In this document: positions 19,015 to 30,127 of the stretch, piece after piece
Layout of the letters: every line of letters begins with the position of its first letter
Numbering within the stretch: the first letter of the stretch is position 1
Source of the DNA: Seminavis robusta
Lineage: Eukaryota > Bacillariophyta > Bacillariophyceae > Naviculales > Naviculaceae
Length of the DNA: 64,000 nt
Assembly (NCBI GenBank): GCA_903772945.1
Contig: CAICTM010000273.1
Span: forward strand, 1-64,000
Direction of reading: 5' to 3'
Notes under the pieces: generated by a model
Told to the model about the DNA's origin: nothing
Databases searched by the model: none
What the model saw: the letters and a program-made list of their open reading frames with translations, nothing else
Made by a program: the position numbers and the translations under genes

Positions 19015-20250
19015 ATGTCTACCAATGAACCTCCCCAAAAGCAGCAGAAGTGGTCCTCTGCTCGCAGCGCGGTATCCGGTAAGACCAGCTCTACCAATCT
19101 TCAGTCGCTCGTAGATGCAAAGGGGGTTTGGATTGGCCAGATCCTTCCTTGTCTGGGAATGGGACAGTTTGCCTTTGTGGGCAGTGTCAACAAGCAGTGG
19201 AAACGGCTCTATCAAGAATACTGTAAGACTGTCGAAAATCCTCCTCTCGTCTTGAAGGGAGAATATCGTTTCGATGGGACACACCCAGCAACTTGCAAAG
19301 ATACATATTACTCTGCAGCATTCTACAATGTGTCATGTGCAGAATACTGGTACGACTATAATTGCTCAACAAAGAAGTCACCAAACCACGGGGATGTGTT
19401 CAAAGTGATTGCCAAAGTTGGTTCGTTGACAGTCATTCGATGGGCACATGGAAAAGGATACCCATTGAGCATTTTTGCATGTGTAAATGCTGCCAATGGT
19501 GGACACCTGCATGTATTGAAATGGCTAAGGGAGAAAGGGTGTCCTTGGAATACACGGGCATGTGCCAATGCCGCCAAAGGTGGCCATTTGGAGCTCCTAA
19601 AATGGGCGCATGAAAATGGCTGTCCATGGGATAGCAACACATGTGAGGTTGCAGCAAGAGGTGGACATTTGAATATCCTAAAATATGCTCATGAGAATGG
19701 TTGTCAATGGAATGAAGACACATGCTACGGTGCTGCAGAAAGTGGGCATTTGGACTGTCTCAGGTATGCCCATGAAAATGGATGCCCCTGGGATGAATCA
19801 ACATGCAGCCCAGCCATTGCTCATGAGAATGGTTGTCAATGGGATGAAGACACATGCTACGGTGCTGCAGAAAATGGGCATTTGGATGTGCTCCAGTATG
19901 CACATGAAAATGGCTGCCCATGGGGCGAATTGACGTGTGAGTATGCTGCTCTAAGAGGTCATTTGGATGTTTTGAGATATGCTCATGAGAATGGTTGTCA
20001 ATGGGATGCCTGGACATGTGCCAGGGCTGCAAAAAGTGGGCATTTTGCTGTCCTCAAATGGGCCCATCAAAATGGCTGCCCATGGAATGAAATGACATGT
20101 TGTGGTGCTGCTGAGAATGGCCACCTAGAAATCCTGAAGTATGCCCGAGCAGGTGGCTGTCCTTGGGATTATCATACTGTCAGTGGTGCACGCACTGGGC
20201 GGCACTGGGAAGTCTTGAAGTGGGTGATAGAGAATGGCTGCCCGGAATGA
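19015..20250 (+). CDS. Ankyrin-like repeat protein with HENGCPW repeats, copy 1
   Basis: 411 aa from ATG at 19015 (MSTNEPPQKQQKW), chosen because the paralogue at 37944 starts the same way (MSTEPLHKKQK). The N-terminal segment about 30-70 (SLVDAKGVWIGQILPCLGMG...FVGSVNKQWK) resembles an F-box-like adaptor and is shared by all three copies in the window. From about residue 140 there are 10-11 repeats of 27 residues with the pattern W..TC..AA..GHL..L.YAHENGCP. One unit (around 19795-19825) lacks about 15 residues and joins SPA directly to IAHENGC. The pattern suggests protein binding, perhaps as a ubiquitin-ligase substrate adaptor; the partner is unknown. Confidence 0.85.
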   Translation: MSTNEPPQKQQKWSSARSAVSGKTSSTNLQSLVDAKGVWIGQILPCLGMGQFAFVGSVNKQWKRLYQEYCKTVENPPLVLKGEYRFDGTHPATCKDTYYSAAFYNVSCAEYWYDYNCSTKKSPNHGDVFKVIAKVGSLTVIRWAHGKGYPLSIFACVNAANGGHLHVLKWLREKGCPWNTRACANAAKGGHLELLKWAHENGCPWDSNTCEVAARGGHLNILKYAHENGCQWNEDTCYGAAESGHLDCLRYAHENGCPWDESTCSPAIAHENGCQWDEDTCYGAAENGHLDVLQYAHENGCPWGELTCEYAALRGHLDVLRYAHENGCQWDAWTCARAAKSGHFAVLKWAHQNGCPWNEMTCCGAAENGHLEILKYARAGGCPWDYHTVSGARTGRHWEVLKWVIENGCPE

Positions 20251-20933
20251 CCAGTGGATGTCCTGCAGGTATCTATCTCTAAGCTAGCTAGAGTCCAAGG
20301 TTCCAGAGTCCAGAATAGATCTAGTCTTGCATACCGGTATCACGCCAGTACCAGTACAGAGAGAGTAGAAAGGTATTGCTACAATCTCTACATGCAATTG
20401 CGTTCTCCGCTCGTGCTTAGTTACTAGCTCTAGGTTGCTTGTCAGCTTTGGTTTCAGAAGCAGGCTAGCTAGCGTACCCACTGTATAGCAGGGGTTCAAG
20501 GCATGCGGAGATTGGGCCTCGTTGGCGCATCGTGGCTGTCCTACCCGCTTCGCTGGAATGCAAGTTGACGTCACGCAAACCTCCTTCTGCTGCCAGCTGT
20601 CAAGGTGTTTTTGGTTTTTGGTTGGAGTTTCCGTTCCCGTTTGATTGGTGACTACAATTAATAATTGTCGCCAAACTTCAACATTGATGGAGGTGGCAGT
20701 GGTGCCTGTCACCATTCTTTTTCGCAGAACAACCACTCTGGTTGAAACCATTCGTATCCTTTGCAACTTCTGTGGGTACCGGTACAATACTTAGTTGCTG
20801 GCAAACTATCTAGTACCAGTAGCTAGTCTATTAGAGGCAACCACAGAGACAAAGAGACGTCCAGTTTGTGGAGAGTTACTAAAGCGAGAGCATTCTTGCA
20901 AAACAGGGTATCGAGCCAGAACCAACGGCTACC
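20251..20933. other. Intergenic region upstream of the LETM1 gene
   Basis: About 680 bp with two TACCGGTA palindromes (20332 and 20777) and one CRE palindrome (20566-20573). An open frame on the minus strand (20284-20787) has poor composition and is not called. Confidence 0.5.
20566..20573. promoter_or_regulatory. CRE palindrome TGACGTCA upstream of LETM1 gene
   Basis: Perfect TGACGTCA about 360 bp before the LETM1-gene ATG. Such sites bind bZIP factors and respond to CO2/cAMP in diatoms; the role here is inferred. Confidence 0.45.
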
Positions 20934-23371
20934 ATGCAACGACACAGATTTCGTCCCGTGGGGGCGGCCACAGTGCTTCTACTAAGTCTGGCAGTTCTTG
21001 CAGTGGACGGTTTTGTGCTACCATCGCAAAGAAGACAGTTGGAGCTGCAAGTGAGATCGTTTTCCTTCACTGCAAGCTCAGAGCAACCCCCCCGACAACG
21101 GAGACGATCGTCCCTCCACGTGGCGGTGCCTCGACGAGATACGCCACGCCAGGAAAAGAAAACCAAAAAGATACGACAATCGGCATCGAAAAAAGAAGAG
21201 GCGGATACGACCACTACTACCGGTAGCAGCAGCAGCAGACCTCGATTCACACCCCCGGCACCTCATGAAGACGGAGTACGAGGATCCAAATTCCGAAAAC
21301 TCAAGGACATGATGTGGATTCGAGAAACGGTAGAAGATTTGACGGCTGCTGAATTTGCCTGTTCCGTAGATCAGCAGGAAATGACGTCGTCGAGTCGGAA
21401 ACGACGACGGGCCGTCGACTACGACAAATTGTTGGCACAACTCAACAAACGGTTGCGTGATTTGGGCTGTGGGATTGATGATAATGACAATTCCTTGGTG
21501 GTATGTCAGCTAGAACCTGGAATTGGAATGGGAACCACAGTGTATAATAATGACGAACGACAAGAATTATTCCAGTGAGTTGACGTTTGATGTTGTTCTT
21601 ATAAACTGTGGAGAGATAATTTGCTCTGTCTATTTCAACAAAAAATCCAGAACATCTGACCCGTGCTTTTGTGCCTCCTCTGCTCTTCATCATTCTTTCT
21701 CTTATAATTTTTTGGAATACAAACACAGAAAAATAGTCAACACTAGAGCCCAGCTCGTTAATGTCGTGCGAGGATACAAGTTGACACTGGAAAAGGAGGA
21801 AGACTCGATCGACTTGCCCTTTATAATCAATCTACCTTCGATTCAAATCCAAAAGGAAGAAAATGTCACTCAGGCATCGGGACCCAAACTATACGTGCGC
21901 GACGACGGGACGGTCGATTGGGATGGAGCCTTGCAGGACCGAGCGGCATTGCAAAAATTTGGAACGGCCGTCTGGGCTCGTATCAATGGACGAGATCCTC
22001 AAACCGTCACAGACGACGAAGACGACGACACCAACGCGAGTGGCGGCCATCATGGACCGGAAAAGGCCGTCACGGCCAAAATTGAAGACACACCGCAGAT
22101 TCGAGAAGCGAGAACGACGCTAACGAGTTCCGAGACGGATCTAAGGAGTATGGAGGTGGCGCACACCAAACTCTTGAGAACGGGTACGTCGAGTCGAGTG
22201 GATTGGATTGGTGTTTATGACTGCTGCAAAAAAATGTACTGACTTTATGATGTGGGTCACTAACCAACCGCAATATTCTAGCTCTGAGCGAGGGACAAGC
22301 CGTTGCCAATGTTAATTTGGCCTCGTTGGAACCAGCATTGAGGAGTCAGATCCGAGAGTCGGCGGACTTGCTAGACATGAAAAAGCAAGAAGTGGCATAC
22401 AATACCCTGGTGTACGAAACAGAGCGTATCTACACGTATCTTGTGGGAGAGGTGGGAAATCCAGCCACGCAGGGATACGTTCCGTTGCAGGATCGACTCA
22501 ATGTTGCAGAGTTGGGTCTATTGGAATCGCAGTTGGATAGCTTTACTCGCGACATTGAAGCTGGACTGAGCATTGACGCCGATGTCCTAATGGTGGTCAG
22601 GGACCAAGTCACCGACATGAAGCGACGTCTCGGTATTGACTTTTACGTGACGGGAATCACGTTTGATGCAGAGGCCATCCGGATGTTCCTTGGAGATTTG
22701 CTCCTACAAACAAAGAACGGATTGGCGTTTTACGGTCGCGGGTGCCAATTGTTTTGGAACGATCTGGTGTTCTTTGGGTTCCTACTAAGCCGTGCGGCTC
22801 AGGGGTACACTTTGAAACCACGCGAGGTTCGAAACCTACGGTACGTTTTGGCTCGGGATGGCGAGGCAACGCTCTGTATCTTGGCTCGACTATGTATATC
22901 TCGGTTGACTAACTGACTCATTGCATTGCCGCACCACGCAGCCGAACCATCAAGGATTTCTTCACGTTTATCCCCTTCATCATCATTTTGCTGATCCCAC
23001 TTTCACCAATCGGTCATGTGCTCGTGTTCGGTGCCATTCAAAGATTCTTTCCAGACTTCTTCCCGAGTTGCTTCACGGAGCAGAGACAGAATCTATTGCA
23101 GCTCTACGAGACGGCCGAGTACTCGGAATTCAAGATCAACGAAAACTTTCAACAAAAAATCTCTCGTCTCGCCCTTGCCGCAGCATACTTTGCCGTGAAC
23201 ACGTCTCGGTCTCTTCTTGTTCGACTCACAACGGAAGGTACCGAGGGCGACAGCTGGTCATCATCTGAAACAAATAATGAACAAACAAACGGTTTAGATG
23301 ACAGCTCCATGAAGAATGGTGCTTCTTCGGATGTCAACGGCTCATCGAAGAAGAAACCTTCAAAGAAATAA
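20934..23371 (+). CDS. LETM1-domain protein with plastid-type presequence
   Basis: Four exons: 20934-21574, 21747-22183, 22282-22840, 22942-23371 (688 aa); all three introns are GT-AG and keep frame. The N-terminus is a signal peptide (VGAATVLLLSLAVLAVDG) followed at once by F-V-L-P-S and Arg/Ser-rich residues, the usual bipartite diatom plastid leader. The LETM1 core lies at the end: GYTLKPREVRNLRRTIKD, a membrane helix about 553-573 (FIPFIIILLIPLSPIGH) and FGAIQRFFPDFFPS. LETM1 proteins are membrane K+/H+ (cation/proton) exchange factors, usually mitochondrial. The leader suggests a plastid envelope or thylakoid form. A Ser/Asn/Lys-rich tail closes the protein. Confidence 0.85.
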
Positions 23372-23514
23372 ATTGGTCAATACATACTGTAGCTAATGTT
23401 TAACTTTCTGTATCTACTCTGTTGCTGATTGTCTAGCTGCGTTTTATGCCCGAAGGCTTGAGGGATTCCACTGTCTCTCTCAAGTCTACAGGTGCAAATT
23501 GCATGGGAGTTTAA

Positions 23515-24341
23515 TTAAACCAACCCAAGGATTTTCACCACAACACCCAGGGCATCTCTTGCGTCGACGACGTTGGACTTGGCCCGCTCCACAAAATATT
23601 CGATTCTGTCTTTCCCGCCACCCGGGTTGGCTTCACCCCAACTGCTTGTATAAGCATTGCCGCTTCCTGAAATGGATCCAAAATGTAAAGAAGAAGACAG
23701 TGGGTAAAGTGTGGTTAGTGTGAGCGAATCAGTCAAACCTTTGCACAGATATATGGTTGGCCATGTGAAAGATCTGTGCCAGTTTCGGTAATCGAGCACT
23801 CACCTTCTTCTGCCTTTTCATTGTATTTCTCCATGGCATCTAGGTATTCGACTTCACTTCCAGCAGGAACCAGCACCTCCAGACGTCTCATGGTCTTGTC
23901 CGCGCGGAAAAGTGGATCTTCTGTTGAGGTATATCCCAAATAGATCTGTACTCTCAAGGGAGTTCGCTCGCACGGATTCGACGCCGAGGAATATTGTGTC
24001 TTTGTTTTGCAGTTTGTAGTCTCTTTTTCCCAATTATCCAGCAGATAGTTGAGTCTATTGTATCCTGCCACCAACTTTTGTTTATCCACCTCCAACGCGG
24101 CTTCTTGCGAAGATTGTTTGGCTGCAGCCGGAGAAGCATTGGCAAAGAAACTGCCCACAGCGATGAGTCCTGCCTGTTCCAAAGACTGTCTTCGTGTACA
24201 TTGTTCTGATTGTGCCGACATTTTTGATGCACTACTGGCTCTTGTGTTGGTGCCCGTGGTTAATTGGGGAGCAAAGGCTGTGATGACATGGGTGCAAAGC
24301 AGAGTTGCAATGCCCGTGCTGATGGCTAAAGACAATCTCAT
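23515..24341 (-). CDS. Thylakoid-lumen protein of unknown function
   Basis: Two exons, 23804-24341 and 23515-23666, joined by a 137-bp GT-AG intron (KAEEG to SGNAY, 229 aa). A signal peptide with the diatom cleavage motif ITAFAPQ (plastid import) is followed by TRRQSLEQAGLIAVGSFF and ANASPAAA, a twin-Arg signal for Tat transport into the thylakoid lumen. The mature part has a helical region (LEVDKQKLVAGYNRLNYLLD), two Cys (NCKTK, NPCER) and a C-terminal helix ending ARDALGVVVKILGLV. I do not recognise the family, though the targeting is clear. A CRE palindrome lies about 170 bp upstream. Confidence 0.8.
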
Positions 24342-24757
24342 GGTTGCTGCCGTTGGAGCTCTTCGAAATAAAAGTTAATGAAGTGGCTGCTGGTCCTGCT
24401 GAACGTAACTGCGGGAGAATCTGCTATCGAAGTGGTACGGTATGGCAAGGAAGTGGGCGCCATGGTCCACCTTTTCAGAGAAGATCTTTTGAAAAGCTGA
24501 GTCAACGACTGACGTCACTTTCCTGGAATCCAATCAACTCCCACGTCTCTTCAAACCACGAAAGCACTTTGGCGTGAGACCGATCGAAGTAGCCGACGAC
24601 GACGGTGCTAACCAAAAATAGACAATGACCTAACAAAGATAGTTGGCCAACAGATATTTAAATGTGCATCTCTGAGAGAAATTAATTCGAACCGTGGTGA
24701 CTATACCGGTAGCTAGCGTTCGTTCAGCATTTTCGTTGTTCATGCTCATCAGCAGCT
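24342..24757. other. Promoter of lumen-protein gene and 3' end of decarboxylase gene
   Basis: About 415 bp. It contains the CRE palindrome at 24512-24519 and one TACCGGTA at 24704-24711. No gene is seen. Confidence 0.4.
24512..24519. promoter_or_regulatory. CRE palindrome TGACGTCA upstream of lumen-protein gene
   Basis: Perfect TGACGTCA about 170 bp before the ATG at 24341. The position fits a bZIP-bound promoter element for a plastid-protein gene. Confidence 0.5.
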
Positions 24758-26038
24758 TCACTTTTTGTAGGTGTTGAGTCCAGTGGTGGGATCAAGATTG
24801 AGGATAGTATCTGTCAATCTCTGTGGACCAGGACCACTACTGGTGTAGTACATCATCTTGACCTCACCTGACTTGGGTTCTCTGCCAGTCTTGTCTGTAG
24901 CCTCCAAAAGATCCTTGTCCAACTTGAAATCCTTAATCTTCTTTTCAAAATCAGGATTATTCACATATTTGTCACCAAATTCTGGATAGTAGTGCAGCAT
25001 GAGGGCTCCAACTTCAACGGCATGTTCCTCCAGGGTAAAGATGACAGCATTGGGACCAGCATCAAAAGTGTAGGCTGCTTGAATTTTCCCAGCCCACTTG
25101 TTGTATACATGAATGATTCGGATGATGCTCTTGGAGACGTCATTCATATAGAAAATGGGAGGATATGTGTCCAAACAAGTAGCATGAAACTGGTTGGAAT
25201 CAGCCATGGTGAGCTGACCAAAGGTTTCAAAATCTTTCGCCAAAAATGCCTTTTCAATGGCCTCCATGCGCTGGCTCACAACTGTATCCGCCCTGTGCTT
25301 CAACAACAAGGAAGTTTCCACACTCGTACTCATACCGGCAGTAGATGAGGTGTCCTTCTTGGCATCCGAGACAACCATAATGACAGCCCGAATTTCTGGC
25401 CAATGATTTTCATCGGCAACCTGTTCTGCAAGGCTGTCTGACCAATCCTCTTTCTTACCACCTTTTCTCCATGCAACAAATCCTCCACTAAGAGAACGAC
25501 AAGCCGATCCACTTCCTTGACGAGCAATACTTGTTAGTTGTCCAGGAAATTCCTCTTTGGCACCAAACAAAAGAGCAAGAGCAGCCACCAACGCAGCATA
25601 TCCAGCAGCACTGCTGGCCAATCCAGCTGCCGTGGGGAAGGTGTTGTAGCTAGAAACATGAATCTTCATCTTGCTCCAATCCTCCTTGGTCACCAAGACT
25701 TTGCCATCATCATCCTTCTTTTCTGTAGCCAATGCCCGCACTCCATCGACACAAGCCCGAAAACGTTTGTTGTCGGCAGCTCCTTCCTCTTCTTCACCAT
25801 TCAGCCACAAACGATCGTTTTCAAAGGCAGTGGAAGCAGCAACTGTAGTGACAGCTTTGAGATCATCCTGATTCAAAGTAACACTGACAGAGTCATTAAT
25901 GGGAGTATTCCACTTGGCATCTGCTTTACCCCAGTATTTAATTGTGGCAATATTTGTGGGAGCCGAAGAAGTTTCCATATAGATGGGAGCACCGCTCGTG
26001 TGAACCAGCTTTTGCTTCTTGTTACCCGTATCGGCCAT
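24758..26038 (-). CDS. MVD: Diphosphomevalonate decarboxylase
   Basis: A 426-aa single-exon GHMP-fold enzyme that turns mevalonate diphosphate into isopentenyl diphosphate with ATP (last step of the cytosolic mevalonate route to sterols). Seen: SAPTNIATIKYWGKAD at the N-terminus with the catalytic-site Lys, INDSVSVTL, the ATP loop TAAGLASSAAGYAAL, RQGSGSACRSLSGGFVAW, and FDAGPNAV with the catalytic Asp near the end. The length matches the yeast and animal enzymes (about 400 aa). There is no organelle leader, so it is probably cytosolic. A CRE palindrome lies about 205 bp upstream. Confidence 0.95.
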   Translation of the reverse strand: MADTGNKKQKLVHTSGAPIYMETSSAPTNIATIKYWGKADAKWNTPINDSVSVTLNQDDLKAVTTVAASTAFENDRLWLNGEEEEGAADNKRFRACVDGVRALATEKKDDDGKVLVTKEDWSKMKIHVSSYNTFPTAAGLASSAAGYAALVAALALLFGAKEEFPGQLTSIARQGSGSACRSLSGGFVAWRKGGKKEDWSDSLAEQVADENHWPEIRAVIMVVSDAKKDTSSTAGMSTSVETSLLLKHRADTVVSQRMEAIEKAFLAKDFETFGQLTMADSNQFHATCLDTYPPIFYMNDVSKSIIRIIHVYNKWAGKIQAAYTFDAGPNAVIFTLEEHAVEVGALMLHYYPEFGDKYVNNPDFEKKIKDFKLDKDLLEATDKTGREPKSGEVKMMYYTSSGPGPQRLTDTILNLDPTTGLNTYKK

Positions 26039-27139
26039 GGTTACGTCCTCGATTTCGATAAAATAAACTGCCGCGTTTGCGTCTTTAATAAATGTGGAAG
26101 CAAATGACGCTACCAGAAGCTCTACAGTGTACCAGACCAGCAGCAGAGCTTAGAAGGCGAGCAGATTGGCAGCGATTGTGTTGGACCCACCAATGTCGGG
26201 TTTGTTGGAGGCCACCGCGAAGATTTTTGTTGGTCAGAACAGTGACGTCAGCGACGGTGCTAACCCTACTGGCCCACGCTTCAGCCACCGTGGAGACTTG
26301 TCGCTCCACCACTGTTGCACTGCGTGGACCAAACACTGGCTGAAACGATACAAAACCAAAGCTGAAACAATACGGCGGGGTGGACAACATTTTACTAGTT
26401 CTCTGGTGAAGCAACCATGAATACTGATGAACTCAGAGAAGTGCTTGGTCTCCAGGAAGGAGAGACGCTCATTGAAGCAATTCGATCAGAAGCTTGCTCT
26501 CTGCTCTCAAGAAACTGAACAGCTTTTGAGGAGAAGCTCTAGATCGGTGGCGGGACAAGCGTTGACCTACCGGCAGTCTGCCAAGACACCAAAGGCAGTT
26601 GTCTACGAATGAGCGTACTAAGCGTCGCGGCGGCCACTCGGCCCACCAAAGTTAGCTAGGTGATGGTGGTTTCCTCTGCTTGGAGAAGAATCAAAATCGA
26701 AGGCCTACCATTTGCAACTTTGTGGGAAAAGCATTCGCGGTTTCAATAGCGCAGCACAATGTCCTCCCCCTGCTTTGATCTTTGACCTGACGCCGGCAAA
26801 GGACTTCGGTTCAGTTTCCAGCGGAGCCGATTGATGATCATTCGGTACAAGGGCATTCCAAGGTGACCCAGGATCAAGCAACTAGCTGGACTACCCGTAG
26901 CGCAAGCAACCTGTACGGTAGCGACGACGACGGAAAGATTCGATTCGATTTGACTCGATTACATAATAAAATTAATGGAGATCTTTCCGAGCACACGCAC
27001 TCTCTACTCAGTTTTCACATACCGTACTACCGGTATACTGGCAGCGCATGCAAGACATTGCTGGATTAGTGATAGCATCCTGTTTCTTCCGATGGCAGAG
27101 ATCATAGAAATTCCACAGTCTCTTTTGCCACGAAGCTTA
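26039..27139. other. Intergenic, about 1.1 kb
   Basis: The promoter side of the decarboxylase gene (CRE at 26243-26250) and the 3' side of the acyl-CoA synthetase gene. It has one TACCGGTA at 27028-27035. A 33-codon open frame at 26417-26518 (MNTDELREVLGLQ...) has protein-like composition but no support. Nothing else is recognised. Confidence 0.4.
26243..26250. promoter_or_regulatory. CRE palindrome TGACGTCA upstream of MVD
   Basis: Perfect TGACGTCA about 205 bp before the decarboxylase ATG, in a G/C-richer promoter stretch. Confidence 0.45.
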
Positions 27140-29667
27140 TTAAAAGATACCCTTGGGCTTGAGGTCGTTGAACTCATTCTCAAAAGACTGGATCACAGCC
27201 TTGCGCTGCAACTTGTTGGCAGCAGTCAAGCAACCATTTTCAGGTGTCCAGGGACTATTCAATAGCTGGACAGCAACAAGCTTTTCGAGATGAGACAAGT
27301 CACTCTTTGCATGCTGTTCTTTCATGTCCTTCATCACAGCTTCATAAACCTTGGGATCCTTCAAAAGAGTCTCAAAGTCCCCTTCAATGCCGTTCTTCTT
27401 GGCCCAAATCATAGTGTGCTCCATTTTGAGCTGCATCAAGGCAACCGGGCGATCCATGTCTCCGTCACCGTAGACACAAATGCCACCACCAACGGCATCC
27501 ACAAAGTCCGAGTTTCCAAAGACCATCTCCATCTTTTCCAGCGCAATGTATTCTCCACCCTTCAACTTGACGAGATTCTTCTTGCGGTCCACAATCTTGA
27601 TACTTCCGTCTGCCATGAATTGACCAATATCACCAGTGTGAAACCAACCATCATCATCAAAGGCTTCCTTGGTGGCTTCTTCGTTCATGTAGTATCCACT
27701 GCTGACATTCACTCCCTTGGTGCAAATCTCTCCGCGTCCCCAGACTTTTTCACCTTCCACATCCGTGCGATCCGTGCTCAAGTAAGGCTGTCCTGCCTTG
27801 TCGCAGATATCTGGTGTTGAAACAAGCTTGGCTTCGGCACTGGGAATACAGACTCCCGCAATGCCGTGCCTGAAATCATCGCGCGCTTGAAAGGTCAACC
27901 CGGCAACAGTCTCGGTCAAGCCATACCCTTGGCAAAGAGGGAACCCAAACGCACGACGAATGAAATCCTGCACTTCTCCATTCAAAGGCCCTCCACCGGA
28001 AATGGCAAAACGAAGGTTCCCACCAATGGCCTTTTTGAATTTCTTGAACACGAGCGCATTGAAAAGGGGAGTGTCATATCCGTAAGTGTCGGCATAAGTC
28101 TTGGCTTCGAACGCAGTGTTGACGAGGAATTGAGCCACGGGAGGAGATGCCGCGACCTTGGCTTGCAAGCCCTTCTTGATGGTATCCCAAATTTTCGGCA
28201 CGGCAACCATGATGGTAGGGGCAAAGTGTTCCAGGGCTCCCGTTGGGAAAGCACCAGTAGCCGAAAGACTCTTGGGGTCGGCATAGCAAATGAGAACTCC
28301 CTGCGAGACCATGACAAATTCTGCCATCAACTCCATAATGTGAGCCAAAGGAAGGTATCCCAGATAAACGTCCTGGAATGATGGCGAGTGAGAGATGTGA
28401 GTAACTTTTTAACCATCCAACAAGGCACCGTCAGTCAGGTCGCAGATCCATTCTGTCATACCTCGCCCTTTCGAATTCCCAACTCAATGTCACCAGCAGC
28501 GCAAGCACCCACAATGCACCTGTGGGTAATGACAACACCCTTGGGCTTTCCAGTGCTACCTATAGTGCCACAAGAGAGTGTAAAATGCATGAGAAAGAAA
28601 GAGTGTAAAATGATTAGGATCAGCGTGCCATAATTTTGCTTACCTGATGTGTACATGCTTTAAAAAAGAAGAAAGCAAGAAGAAATATTTGGGTGAGCAG
28701 CATGACACATGAGACAAAACAAAAAAGTAAAATTATCACTCACATGACAGCCGTGGTATCGGGTTCTGGAGGAGTAGGAGGGAATTTTTCCGTGTCACCA
28801 CCAGCACAAAAGTCTTCAAACGACACGATAGTCATTCCATCTGGAGTGGCAGGAAGATCCACAGTTTCCGACTTGGCAATCAAATCATTGGTGTAGACAA
28901 TGGTCTTTAGAGTGGGCATATTGTCCTTGCGCTTGATGAGAGCTTCGACATTTCGCTTGTTGCAGACAATGACGGAAATGATATTGTCATTGACGGCATG
29001 TTCGACGGCATCCATTCCCAGAGTCGCGTAGATTGTGGCCACTGTAATGGACTGACCAAAAGCTCCCAAGGCGGCAATCATCCATTCGGGACATGTATTT
29101 TCAAAAATGGCCAAACGCGATTTGGTAGTGACTTGTTCCAAATTGGTAGTCGGAGGTGCCGCTTCCAGTCCAGCGCCACGAAGCGCCGCTCCAAATTTGG
29201 CCGATACGATTCCCACTTCTCCAAAGGTTTTCCAGTACGTGTCTCCAAATTCCTTGACTTTGGGGGTTTTCCAGCCCACGAATTCACGGTATCCCATGCA
29301 TTTCTTGTCGGCGTACTTTTCAAATCCCATCTTGGCCAAATCATAGAGCGTTCCGGCACCAGGAACGGGGGTGGTGGTGAGGTTGTTCTTGTACGCTGGC
29401 TGGACGCGGTGCGATTCGTCATCTCCCACAGGGACTGTGCGCAATCCTGGATCGGCCGTGGCTCTCTGGATAATACCGAGCCATCCAAAGGTGATAATGG
29501 TGATCTATAATATATATGTATTCAGAATTAAAAAACAAAAAGAGAAGATATTGAGAAAACAGCACGATCCGATCCATCCCATAAGACAACCGATCTGGAT
29601 ACCCACTTACGAAAAAATCCAAAGCGATCAAGAAAAACTTGAGCGGTATGAAAAGTGGAGAGCTCAT
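27140..29667 (-). CDS. Long-chain acyl-CoA synthetase, membrane-anchored, five exons
   Basis: Exons (minus): 29611-29667, 28744-29504, 28644-28657, 28462-28559, 27140-28372, giving 720 aa. All junctions are GT-AG and in frame. The enzyme activates fatty acids with ATP and CoA. Exon 1 and the start of exon 2 form a hydrophobic anchor (SPLFIPLKFFLIALDFF then ITIITFGWLGII). The AMP-binding loop IMYTSGSTGKPKGV (about 273-286) is split over three exons, with a 14-nt micro-exon supplying MYTS. Further motifs are YLPLAHIMEL, GYGLTET, DDGWFHTGDIG and DRKKNLVKLKGGEYIALE (the fatty-acyl signature). The tail FNDLKPKGIF is typical of eukaryotic LACS. Probably ER or peroxisomal membrane. Confidence 0.9.
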
Positions 29668-30127
29668 GGTGGTAGCTGTTCCTTCTTTCTACTTCTATCC
29701 TTGACTTCCTGCGCTCACAATGCTTTTGTTGTTGTTTTGTCTGGTATCTTTTAGAAGTATCCTCCTTGCTCCTTGTCTTCTCCCAAATAATGCACGAAAA
29801 GGAAGCAATGCCACACGGCGAAGTTTCGCCCATCGGGACCGGTATGCATGCACACACGGTGCAACGGTTCGCCATGATATCTTCTTCAAAGTGGAAAGAT
29901 CCAGAGCCGGCCATGCCCAGAAGGGTTCTTTGCTTTATCTCTAACCCTCATTGGCATTTGCCGCTTTTGGTTTCAATCTGCGAGCTGCGACCATGCATCA
30001 CCCCATCACTCGATCACTCGAGCCTCCCATCACCCAGAACATCTTTCCTTTGCACTGCAGGTACTAGTAGCTAGACACAAGCATCGTCACAACCATCATA
30101 GCATCCTGTCCATCAATCAATTCCACC
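29668..30127. promoter_or_regulatory. Divergent promoter region, acyl-CoA synthetase / PIG-M
   Basis: About 460 bp between two start codons. Short open frames here are not convincing. Promoter role is inferred from position only. Confidence 0.4.

Noticed and set aside
20284-20787. 167-codon minus-strand frame
   Set aside because: Runs through two TACCGGTA sites and a CRE in a promoter region; composition is not protein-like.
26417-26518. 33-codon frame MNTDELREVLGLQ...
   Set aside because: Pleasant composition but too short, with no recognisable splice partner.
29837-29844. GACCGGTA considered as another TACCGGTA site
   Set aside because: One base differs from the palindrome, so I did not count it.
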